Origin: an uncultured Paracoccaceae bacterium
GTDB lineage: Bacteria; Pseudomonadota; Alphaproteobacteria; Rhodobacterales; Rhodobacteraceae
Direction: 5' to 3'
Assembly (NCBI GenBank): GCA_947503775.1
Contig: CANNFE010000003.1
Location: forward strand, 164,501-228,500
Length of the DNA: 64,000 nucleotides
Part shown: piece by piece, positions 54,702 to 62,085 of the stretch
Layout: each line of letters starts with the position of its first letter
Position numbering within the stretch: the first letter of the stretch is position 1
The notes under the pieces: model-generated
Seen by the model: only the letters and a program-made list of their open reading frames with translations
The model's database searches: none
What the model was told of the DNA's origin: nothing
Translations under genes and position numbers: made by a program

Positions 54702-55562
54702 TCATTCGCCCCCGCTCTGCAATCCATTCACGACAGCTGCCATTACCTCGCGCACGCGGGGCACATGTCGCAACTCCTCGTGCGTTACGACCCACGCAGG
54801 ATAGGACGGGCCGCCACCGATGCGCCTCAAGCTCGATAGCTCTGCATAGGCGGCGACGTAGCGATCCGGCAGCACGGCACAGCCCATACCGCCCAGGCAA
54901 AGTCGCGCCTGGGCCATAAAGCTATTGACCCGCGTCACAATCCGCGCCTCCGGGTCGTGCTGAAGGATCATTTCGTCGATCTCATTCACACCCCGCGGAA
55001 AGGTCCAGGACAGCCAGGGCTTGCCCAGCGTTTCACCAGCCAAAGGAGAGGGAGCGTAGATGCCAAGCGGGATCTCCGGCAATCGCCGCCCCACCAGCCC
55101 GTCATGCGGGCTTTCGGCCTGCCGGATGGCGACATCGGTCTCACGGCGGTCGAGGCTGAGATAATCGTTTGTCGGCTTCAGGTCGAGCGTCAGGCCGGGA
55201 AAGCGCCGCTGCAAACCGACCAGCGCCTCCGTCAGCAAATCCAACATGAAGTCGGTGCCCGACAGTTTGACCGTTCCCGTGACCGGCGGGGCTTTCAGCG
55301 GCGCGGACAGAGCGTCGTCGATCCCGGTCTCAACTTCTCTCGCGATCCGCACCAGATCATCGGCGGCGGCGGTCAGGACAACGCCGCCCTTGATCCGCTC
55401 GATCAGCTTTAGGTCGAGCCGGTCCTCCAGCCGCCTGATCCGCCGCGGGATCGTTGTCTGGTCCATATGCAGCTTTTCCGCCGCACGAGAGACATAGCCG
55501 CCCTCCGCCAAGGCAAGCATGAGTTTCAGGTCATCCCAGTCCAGTCGTTCGCTTGGTCGCAT
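54702..55562 (-). CDS. LysR family transcriptional regulator
   Basis: The 286-residue protein has an N-terminal winged helix (DWDDLKLMLALAEGGYVSRAAEKL, then DQTTIPRRIRRLEDRL). The effector domain includes TDVAIRQAESPHDGLVGRRLPE. The LysR helix is a variant, with the typical SxxLGxSQPALS motif as DQTTIPRRI. ATG 55562 has an AGGAAGAG site. It is divergent from the tautomerase gene with a 10-bp-periodic operator in between, and probably controls the genes from 55674 onward. Confidence 0.9.
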   Translation of the reverse strand: MRPSERLDWDDLKLMLALAEGGYVSRAAEKLHMDQTTIPRRIRRLEDRLDLKLIERIKGGVVLTAAADDLVRIAREVETGIDDALSAPLKAPPVTGTVKLSGTDFMLDLLTEALVGLQRRFPGLTLDLKPTNDYLSLDRRETDVAIRQAESPHDGLVGRRLPEIPLGIYAPSPLAGETLGKPWLSWTFPRGVNEIDEMILQHDPEARIVTRVNSFMAQARLCLGGMGCAVLPDRYVAAYAELSSLRRIGGGPSYPAWVVTHEELRHVPRVREVMAAVVNGLQSGGE

Positions 55563-55574
55563 GGTCGATCTCTT

Positions 55575-55610
55575 CCTGCATAAATGCAGGTCAGCCTGCA
55601 CACTCCTGCA
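55575..55610. promoter_or_regulatory. CCTGCA half-sites at exact 10-bp spacing
   Basis: CCTGCA or its complement TGCAGG begins at 55575, 55585, 55595 and 55605, each separated by 4 bp. The first and second form CCTGCA-TAAA-TGCAGG, the second and third TGCAGG-TCAG-CCTGCA. Regular 10-bp spacing on one helical face fits an oligomeric LysR-type operator between the divergent genes. Confidence 0.75.
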
Positions 55611-55673
55611 TTGAGGCGATATCTTAAGAGGCCCATTCTGTCGACATCACCGACCCCAAATAGGAGAACCGCA

Positions 55674-55871
55674 ATGCCGACCATTCGTGTCACCGTCCCG
55701 CAATCCGCCTGGTCGAAGGACGAGAAAGCCCAAATCGTCGCAAAGCTCACTGATGGGCTGAACGACGTCGCAGGCATGTCCGGCAAGGGCAACATCAAGC
55801 AATACATCAACCTGCACATCGAGGAGACCGCTGAAGGCGGCTATGCGATGGGCGGTCAGGTCGTGGGCTGA
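55674..55871 (+). CDS. 4-oxalocrotonate tautomerase-family protein
   Basis: The 65-residue protein begins MPTIRVTVPQSAW with catalytic Pro1 after Met removal. It has AQIVAKLTDGLNDV and QYINLHIEETAEGGYAMGG. This family catalyses keto-enol tautomerisation or dehalogenation of small acids. An AGGAGAA site precedes the ATG, just downstream of the LysR operator. It is first in the LysR-divergent operon. Confidence 0.9.
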   Translation: MPTIRVTVPQSAWSKDEKAQIVAKLTDGLNDVAGMSGKGNIKQYINLHIEETAEGGYAMGGQVVG

Positions 55872-55874
55872 GCC

Positions 55875-56396
55875 ATGGAACTGACACTCTCACGCCAAAT
55901 CGACGCACCGCTGGACAAGGTCTGGGATATTGTCGGGCCGAACTACACCTCAGCGGGAGACTGGGCCAGTTCGGTCTAAGTCTCTGGCGCCCGGCCCGGC
56001 ACGCCAAAGGTAACGGGAGCGCCCGCGGCGGGCCGCGTCTGCGAAACTTCGCTTGGTCCGTTCACTGAAACCATCGAAGCCTACGACGATGCGCGCCACG
56101 TGGTGTCCTACTCGGCCACGGGCGAGAAGATGCCCGGCTTCATGAAAGGGCTGCGCAATACGTGGCATCTGACCCCAAGCGGCAACGGCACCAAGGCCAG
56201 CATGACGCTGAAGGCTGACATCGCCTTTCCCATGAACATCCTCATGGGCTGGATGATGAAGATGCAGTTCAAAAAGGCCCTGACCGAGACCATCGACGAC
56301 CTGAAGGTCTATGCCGAGACGGGTCGCCCGTCGCCGCGCAAGGTCAAGGTCGACAGCAGCAAGAAGGCCATCGCAGCGCGTATTGCCACCGCCTGA
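55875..56396 (+). pseudogene. SRPBCC (polyketide cyclase-like) gene with in-frame TAA
   Basis: The ATG at 55875 reads MELTLSRQIDAPLDKVW, then DIVGPNYTSAGDWASSV and TAA at 55977-55979. The same frame continues VSGARPGTPKV, CETSLGPFTETIEAYDD, HVVSYSATGEKMPGF and ends with TGA. The whole frame is an unbroken SRPBCC protein of about 173 residues apart from this codon. A single base change from a Tyr codon (TAC or TAT to TAA) would explain it (inference). Downstream codons keep a coding character, so the break is recent or a sequencing error. Confidence 0.85.
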
Positions 56397-56419
56397 CACC
56401 CCAACCCAAAGGAAAAATC

Positions 56420-57481
56420 ATGAAACATCTCTCGAATGCGGCCTTGGCCGCACTGGTTTCGCTCGCCCTGACGCAGGGTGCGAGCGCACAGGACATGCCA
56501 CCCCGCACCATCGGCTCGCTTGATGTGAACGCGGCCACGACTGCGCCACTTCAGGTAACGCGAAGCGTGCATCTCGACGCCGATCCGGAGGCAATCTTCG
56601 CCACGATTGCCGACAACGAGAACTGGGTCAGCTGGTTCGACAGCCTCGAGAGTGTCGACGGGCTGGACGGCTCCCGGACCTTTACCTTAACCGGCGGGCA
56701 AGGGGCACTGACCGAAAATATCGTGGCCTTCGACGCGCCGAACCTGTTCGCGTGGGCCATCAGCGAGGGTAATCCGCTGGGTCTGGAGGACCATCTCGGG
56801 GCACTTCACGTCATGGCGGATGCGGAAGATGGTGAAGGCTCTGTCGTCAGCCTCTCCGTTTTCTACGACCACCCCGACCTCGCCGGGATCGCGCCTGTGA
56901 CCGAAGGTGGAGGGGCGACGATCACCGACGCACTTGTCTCTGCCCATGGTGGCACGGTCGCGCAGGAGGTCTTTGGTACCGAGACGATCACCATCCGCAC
57001 GATGCGCGTGACCGATACCAGCGTCGACGATCTCTGGTCCGTGATGGTTGATGGATTTGGCGATGTGGCGCAGTGGTCTAGCGTGATCTCCGAGGCGGTG
57101 CTCTTCGGCAAGACCGATACCTCCAATGACAGCCTGCTCGGCGTCGGGCGCAAGTGCTTCATTCCGGGCTTCAACTCGGAAGTCCAAGAGCGTGTGGTCG
57201 AGGTGGACCGCGAAGCGGGCCGCTTTGCCTATGAGGTGCTCGCCGGTCTGCCGCCCTTCGCCTCAAACGGACGCAGCCAGTGGGACTTCGAGGATCTGGG
57301 CGACGGCACGACTCTCGTAACCTCGACCATCACGATGGACATTACCGACGGGACGCCCAGCATGGCCGTCGGCATGGCCAAGGGCAGCTTTGGCCAGTTG
57401 ATGACCATCAGCATCGACGAGTTCATCCACTTCGCAAACACGGGCGAGCCGCATCCGCGCGAACTCGCCAGCCGCTCGTGA
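56420..57481 (+). CDS. Exported protein with two SRPBCC domains
   Basis: The 353-residue protein has a Sec signal (MKHLSNAALAALVSLALTQG, then ASAQDMPP). Two START/SRPBCC-like domains follow (SVHLDADPEAIFATIADNENW and MRVTDTSVDDLWSVMVDGFGD). SRPBCC pockets bind hydrophobic ligands, but such proteins are usually cytoplasmic; a periplasmic tandem pair is unusual. An AAAGGAAAAATC site precedes ATG 56420. It is 23 bp from the broken SRPBCC gene. Confidence 0.8.
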   Translation: MKHLSNAALAALVSLALTQGASAQDMPPRTIGSLDVNAATTAPLQVTRSVHLDADPEAIFATIADNENWVSWFDSLESVDGLDGSRTFTLTGGQGALTENIVAFDAPNLFAWAISEGNPLGLEDHLGALHVMADAEDGEGSVVSLSVFYDHPDLAGIAPVTEGGGATITDALVSAHGGTVAQEVFGTETITIRTMRVTDTSVDDLWSVMVDGFGDVAQWSSVISEAVLFGKTDTSNDSLLGVGRKCFIPGFNSEVQERVVEVDREAGRFAYEVLAGLPPFASNGRSQWDFEDLGDGTTLVTSTITMDITDGTPSMAVGMAKGSFGQLMTISIDEFIHFANTGEPHPRELASRS

Positions 57482-57482
57482 G

Positions 57483-58619
57483 ATGCGCACCCCGACGCTC
57501 GCCCTGACGAGCCTGCTTGCGGCGCTCCCGGGCGCCGCAAGCCGTGCGGAAATACTGACGGTCCCCGAGGCGGTCGTTCGTGTCGTATCGCGCGCCGCAG
57601 GTCCGAACCCGGCGCTGATCGTTGGCCTGCACGGATATGGTGCGCGCGAGACCCAGATCGCCACGCTCCTGCCGGTCGATATCGACGTGCCGCATGTTTA
57701 TGTCGCGCTCCGCGCCCCTCTGGCGATGGCGGACGGTGGTTATGCCTGGTTTGAAGTATCGACGGACGCGGACGGCATCACCGTCGCTCCGGGCGCGGTT
57801 GAGCAAGCCTTCGATGATCTCGCCCAGCGCCTGCCGCACATCGCCGCCGAGACCGGAGTTTCGGCGCGGAACGTGCATGTCGTCGGGTACTCGCAAGGCG
57901 GGACGCTCGCACTCGCGTTTGCTCTGCAGCGGCCGGACGCCCTCGCCAGCGCCGCGTCATTCTCGGGCGCGCTTCCACCCGGTCTCGCCGCCTCAAGCGA
58001 TCGCGCGCCGCTGCCGGTGCTGGTCGCTCATGGCACGCGCGATGCGCTGATCTCCAAAGGTGAAATCGCTACCACCCGAGACGCGCTATCCTCTCACGGG
58101 CGAGTGGTCACTGCTTTCGACGAGGACGTGCCCCATGTCGTTGGCAACGTGGGGCGGCGCGAGGCGGATTTTGCCGTCAGGCTGGACAACAACCCGCCGA
58201 ACACTTTGGTTGGCAAACGCCTCTATGCCTACACAGAAGCGGCCTATGCAACGCCCGACTATCTGTCTCGTGATCCAAGATCATATCGCTGGCTTGGTTG
58301 GGGGACGGCGACGCAAGGTGCGCCGCAATGGGTTCGAACATCTGAGTTTCCGGACAACCCCGCTTGGGGCGTCTTCCCGACCATCCCGGCGCAACACGCA
58401 GCGGCACGAGAAGGCTTAGGTATCGCGATCCTGCCATGCTTGTTTGGCGACGCAGACCCGGACCTACAGCGCGCAGGCAAGAGAGCTCCTGTCAAAAGCC
58501 GCGACATTTGGTTGCTTACACATAACGACCTGCGCCAGACCGCGCGTGTTCAAGCATTCATGGGCTTTGCAGAGGCAGTTTTGCGCAAACATCGGAAGCG
58601 TCTGATCGGCGAGGCGTAA
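57483..58619 (+). CDS. Chimeric ORF: exported esterase fused to a LysR effector domain
   Basis: The 378-residue frame has two unrelated halves. The N-terminal part (to about 58125) has a signal peptide (MRTPTLALTSLLAALPGAASRA) and a phospholipase/carboxylesterase-type hydrolase: Ser in VGYSQGGTLALAF, Asp in VAHGTRDALIS. From about 58150 it continues as a LysR substrate-binding domain: GRREADFAVRL, TLVGKRLYAYTEAAYATPDYL, GLGIAILPCLFGD. No winged helix is present. It starts one base after the SRPBCC stop. A deletion that fused two genes is likely; activity of the chimera is doubtful, since the LysR half would be exported. Confidence 0.75.
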   Translation: MRTPTLALTSLLAALPGAASRAEILTVPEAVVRVVSRAAGPNPALIVGLHGYGARETQIATLLPVDIDVPHVYVALRAPLAMADGGYAWFEVSTDADGITVAPGAVEQAFDDLAQRLPHIAAETGVSARNVHVVGYSQGGTLALAFALQRPDALASAASFSGALPPGLAASSDRAPLPVLVAHGTRDALISKGEIATTRDALSSHGRVVTAFDEDVPHVVGNVGRREADFAVRLDNNPPNTLVGKRLYAYTEAAYATPDYLSRDPRSYRWLGWGTATQGAPQWVRTSEFPDNPAWGVFPTIPAQHAAAREGLGIAILPCLFGDADPDLQRAGKRAPVKSRDIWLLTHNDLRQTARVQAFMGFAEAVLRKHRKRLIGEA

Positions 58620-58724
58620 GCCCATAGCAAAAACGCACCGATTATCTGCAAACATACTCCGTGATGCTGCGAAATTGCGCTGCTACTTTTGAACCATCGC
58701 AACAATCTTGGTTCGGAAATTCCT

Positions 58725-59669
58725 ATGCTCGGCATATCCAAAGACGTGCATCCACGCATCAAGGAGCTGGGGCTTGAGGGCGTGTATCCATTCGCGTCCC
58801 ACTTTATTCAGACGCCAATGGGTCAGATGCACGACCTCGATGAGGGTGCGGAGAATGAACGCTCCACAATACTTGCGGTACATGGCAATCCGTCATGGTC
58901 GTTTCTCTATCGGGCGCCGGTCAGGGGGCTCTCAAGAGAGCGTCGCATCGTTGTGCCGGACCATATTGGCTTCGGTCTGTCTGACAAACCTGATGACGAA
59001 GCCGCCTATACGCTGAAGGCCCATATCGACCATCTCGAGGCTCTGGTGCTTCGGCTTGATCTCAAGAACATCACCCTTGTGATGCAAGACTGGGGCGGCC
59101 CGATCGGCCTAGGCGTCGTGGCCCGTCATCCCGAGCGCATCAAGGCACTGGTGGTGATGAACACATTTGGGTTTTACCCACCGGTCGACGGGATAAACCC
59201 GGAGAAACTCAAACTGCCCCCGCCGCTCCTCATGATGCGGTCCACAGGTCTGGGCGACCTCATGGTGCGCCGCTTGGGATTCTTTGAGCGGCAAGTGATG
59301 ACTATGGCCACCGCGACAAAGCGTCAGGGTGCCGCGAAGCGGGCTTATCGCGGCATTTTCCGGAACAGTCCGGAACGCGCCGGTGTCATGGCGTTTCCGC
59401 GCATGATCCCGACCAACACCGCGCATCCGGCGGCCAAGATCCTGCTCGAAGAGATAGGCCCCTATGTCGAACAGTTTGACGGCCCTGCACATCTCTTCTG
59501 GGGGCTGAAAGATCCGCTGATCCCAATCGGAGCATTGGCCGCCTGGAAGAAGCGTCTGCCTCAGGCCGACGTCACCGAGTTCAAAACAGCGCGTCACTAC
59601 CTGCAAGACGACGAGCCCAAAGCACTCGTGCGTGAGCTTCGCAAATTTCTGGCGACCAAGGCCGATTGA
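58725..59669 (+). CDS. Haloalkane dehalogenase-like alpha/beta hydrolase
   Basis: The 314-residue protein has the halide-stabilising Asn in VHGNPSWSF (53-56) and nucleophile Asp122 in MQDWGGPIGLG. It also has FWGLKDPLIP and a C-terminal His in TARHYLQDDE. Asp nucleophile in place of Ser is the mark of haloalkane dehalogenases and related epoxide or fluoroacetate hydrolases. No signal peptide is seen, so it is cytoplasmic. It follows the chimera by 105 bp and may have been the original target of the lost LysR. Confidence 0.85.
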   Translation: MLGISKDVHPRIKELGLEGVYPFASHFIQTPMGQMHDLDEGAENERSTILAVHGNPSWSFLYRAPVRGLSRERRIVVPDHIGFGLSDKPDDEAAYTLKAHIDHLEALVLRLDLKNITLVMQDWGGPIGLGVVARHPERIKALVVMNTFGFYPPVDGINPEKLKLPPPLLMMRSTGLGDLMVRRLGFFERQVMTMATATKRQGAAKRAYRGIFRNSPERAGVMAFPRMIPTNTAHPAAKILLEEIGPYVEQFDGPAHLFWGLKDPLIPIGALAAWKKRLPQADVTEFKTARHYLQDDEPKALVRELRKFLATKAD

Positions 59670-59701
59670 TCCACCACTCACACCTCGCAAGGAGACGACG
59701 T

Positions 59702-60705
59702 ATGAACCTCAAGATTTCTCGCCGTACCGTTTTGCAAGGGACCGTTGCAGCAGTCGCTTTTACTTTCGCGGTTCCTGGGTTCGGCGAAGGGTTTACTCCT
59801 TCTGCAGACATGCCATTCGAAAAGAAGTTCGTCGAATTAAACGGCGCGCAGATGGCCTATGTCGATGAAGGGGATGGCCCGGTCATCCTCTTTCTGCACG
59901 GAAACCCCACACATCGTCCTACCTTTGGCGCAACATCATCCCGTTTGTCTTGGACAGCATTCCGGCGGTGACATCGGAATATCGTGCAATTGCACCTGAT
60001 CTCATCGGCATGGGCGACAGTGACAAGCCCGACATCGACTACACGTTCGCTGACCATGCGGCATACCTTGACGGTTTCATTGAATCTCTCGGATTGAAGG
60101 ATATCACCTTAGTCATCCATGACTGGGGCTCGGTCCTGGGGATGCGATATGCACGCCTGAACGAAAGCAACGTGAAGGCGGTGGCTTTCATGGAGGCAGG
60201 CATACCGCCTGCGCTTCCGGCCCCCAGCCTTGAAGCAATGGGGGAGCCCAGTGCGCAACTCTTCGGAATGTTGCGCTCCCCAGCCGGTGAAGAAGCGGTT
60301 TTGCAGGGCAACTTCTTTGTCGAGGAAGTCTTGGGCAAGATGGCCGTCGCAACACCGTTTTCGCAAGAGGTGCTGGACAATTACCGGGCACCTTTCCCAA
60401 CGCCTGAAAGCCGCAAACCCACCTTGGTCTGGCCGCGACAGGTGCCCATCGCTGGCGAGCCTGCGGACACCGCCGAAGTGATCATGGCCAATGGTGATTG
60501 GCTGTATTCCACCGATATGCCCAAGCTGATGTTTCACGTCGCGCCGGGTGCATTGATGCCGCCGCCGGTCGTCGAATACGTGAAGGCCAACGCATCAAAT
60601 TTGGAGGATGTGCTTCTCGGCCCCGGGGTTCACTTCGTCCAAGAAGATCACCCCGAAGCCATCGGTCGCGCCTTGCGCGGTTGGATCGACCGGTTGCCGA
60701 GCTGA
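59702..60705 (+). pseudogene. Tat-exported haloalkane dehalogenase, frameshifted
   Basis: The ATG at 59702 starts a Tat signal (MNLKISRRTVLQGTVAAVAF) and reads to FLHGNPT at 59907. The tract CACACA (59908-59913) then shifts the frame, which ends in a stop at 59969. Removing two bases restores HGNPTSSYLWRNIIPFV and continues in frame through IHDWGSVLGMRYARL (nucleophile Asp) to the His motif GVHFVQEDHPEAIG and stop at 60703. This would be a 333-codon protein. The lesion is therefore a +2 slip of a CA repeat (or one-base loss). Confidence 0.88.
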
Positions 60706-60714
60706 GGAGAAAAA

Positions 60715-61068
60715 ATGAGCACGCAAACCCGCGTTTTCCTTGTCGCATCGCTTCGCGTCGAAGACATGGCCAACTTTCAGGCTGGCTAGGTCGCCCCATT
60801 GAAAGCGATCAACTACCGGCACGGTGTCGAAGCCATTGTCGCCACCCCTGAGCTGACTGCGCTTGAGGGAGAAATCAAAGCCAACGTTGTGGCGGTTTTG
60901 CGCTTCCCGTCACAGGTTGCGCTGGACGCATGGTATTCCGATCCAGACTACCAGCCACTGATTGCCGCGCGCCAGGCCGCAACCGATCAGACAGCATCAA
61001 CCCTCATCGCGCTGAAACCGATGGCTGATCGGCCTAATACCGAAGAAAGCAAAAGATATGAGTTTTGA
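60715..61068 (+). pseudogene. DUF1330-like gene with in-frame TAG
   Basis: The ATG at 60715 reads MSTQTRVFLVASLRVEDMAN, then FQAG and TAG (60787-60789). The frame then continues VAPLKAINYRHGVEAIVATP, ELTALEGEIKANVVAVLRFP and LDAWYSDPDYQPLIAARQA, the DUF1330 core. A Tyr is expected at the TAG in the family pattern YVAPL (inference). A GAGGAG site lies before the ATG. The intact frame would be about 117 residues. It overlaps the MAPEG gene by 11 bp. Confidence 0.85.
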
Positions 61069-61456
61069 ATTTGCCCTGATCGGCTTTGCGCTCGTCACCA
61101 TGACCGCGCTTATCATTGAGATTGCCTATGCCTACATCAGTCAGGGTTTCGGTTACGGCTTCTCCTCCAACCGGCCCATGGTAGAGCGAGGTGCTGTAGG
61201 CCTACGCATTCAGCGAGCGTACCAAAACCAGATCGAGTCTGCCGGTTACATCGTTCCGGTTTTGACAGGCGCGGCGTTTCTGGGCGTCACAGGTGAGGGT
61301 CCAGCGCTCGCGGCGGCAATTATAGTCTTCGGACGTGCCGCCTTCGTGCTTCTGTACTACACGGGCATCCCGTTCATCCGTATCCTCGGTTTTACTTGCG
61401 GCTCGCTTGGGTCGCTATATTTGGGAATTCAATGCCTGCTCGCTGTTGCCGGTTGA
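61058..61456 (+). CDS. MAPEG family membrane protein
   Basis: The 132-residue protein has four helices and the MAPEG pattern VERGAVGLRIQRAYQNQIES, followed by LAAAIIVFGRAAFVLLYYTG. Members bind glutathione and lipids (leukotriene C4 synthase, microsomal GST), and bacterial members may detoxify electrophiles. It begins inside the end of the DUF1330 pseudogene. It is the last forward gene of the island. Confidence 0.85.
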   Translation: MSFEFALIGFALVTMTALIIEIAYAYISQGFGYGFSSNRPMVERGAVGLRIQRAYQNQIESAGYIVPVLTGAAFLGVTGEGPALAAAIIVFGRAAFVLLYYTGIPFIRILGFTCGSLGSLYLGIQCLLAVAG

Positions 61457-62085
61457 GCATGGATCCCGATCCCTCAGATTGTGAGCGAACCGCGTATTGA
61501 AAACCATATACAATTGCTTGAATGCGATCTCTAGCCGCCTGTTTAATTTGTAAGCAAAGCGAATCTTTTTAGACCGCTCGGAAATGGCCGTCTGCGGATG
61601 AAAATCAAGGTTGAATAACGCAATCAGTAGCGTCGCACTATCCGCTCTCGGCGACTTTTAATCATTCGGACCAGTTGCAGAATTTGGGAGGCTTGGGCTT
61701 GAAACGGACCTTACTCCAACATCGACAAACCCAGCCCGGCGTCACGAAGAGCCAGACGCGCCAAGACCCTACATCAATATATAAGCGCCCACTTATATGT
61801 GGCCAAACCACGTCTCAGACCTGTTGGTGAATTCACCCATAATCCGCAGCCACACCCGCCCATTGTTTCTACCGTTGCGCAAAACTCGGCACCGTGCGTT
61901 GCGTCGAGCCTCGAGAACCAGAGTTTCTGCTCTGCAGCGCCGCCTGGATGCCGACGGGATACCGCCCGGATGCCGCAGGGCGATTATTTTGTTAACCAAC
62001 CAGAAATCAAAGGCTTAGAGGTGGCATTCTGCGCCGCAGCATCCTCAAAGATACCGCCTGGATCTTACTGCAAGATTAACCCCGA
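61457..62085. other. Island edge: long non-coding stretch
   Basis: About 630 bp with no gene I can support. It contains a 20-bp palindrome at 61779-61798. GGAT-rich direct repeats near 61940, 61962 and 62050 (CCGCCTGGAT or CCGCCCGGAT) are also present, along with scattered AT-rich patches. It lies at the convergent junction between the MAPEG gene and the D,D-carboxypeptidase gene. A degraded terminus of transferred DNA is possible but no integrase or tRNA fragment was found. Confidence 0.4.
61779..61798. repeat. ATATAAG-N6-CTTATAT palindrome
   Basis: A 7-bp dyad ATATAAG (61779-61785) and CTTATAT (61792-61798) with CGCCCA between stands in the gap between MAPEG and the carboxypeptidase. It could be a regulatory site or terminator remnant. 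Confidence 0.4.

Noticed and set aside
55977-60789. Stop codons in the island as recoded sense codons
   Set aside because: Genes elsewhere in the window end normally at TAA, TAG or TGA, and nothing indicates a suppressor; nonsense mutation or sequence error is simpler.
49769-62085. Search for transposase, integrase or tRNA-anchored insertion in the accessory region
   Set aside because: No such gene, terminal inverted repeat or tRNA fragment could be recognised, so no mobile element is annotated.
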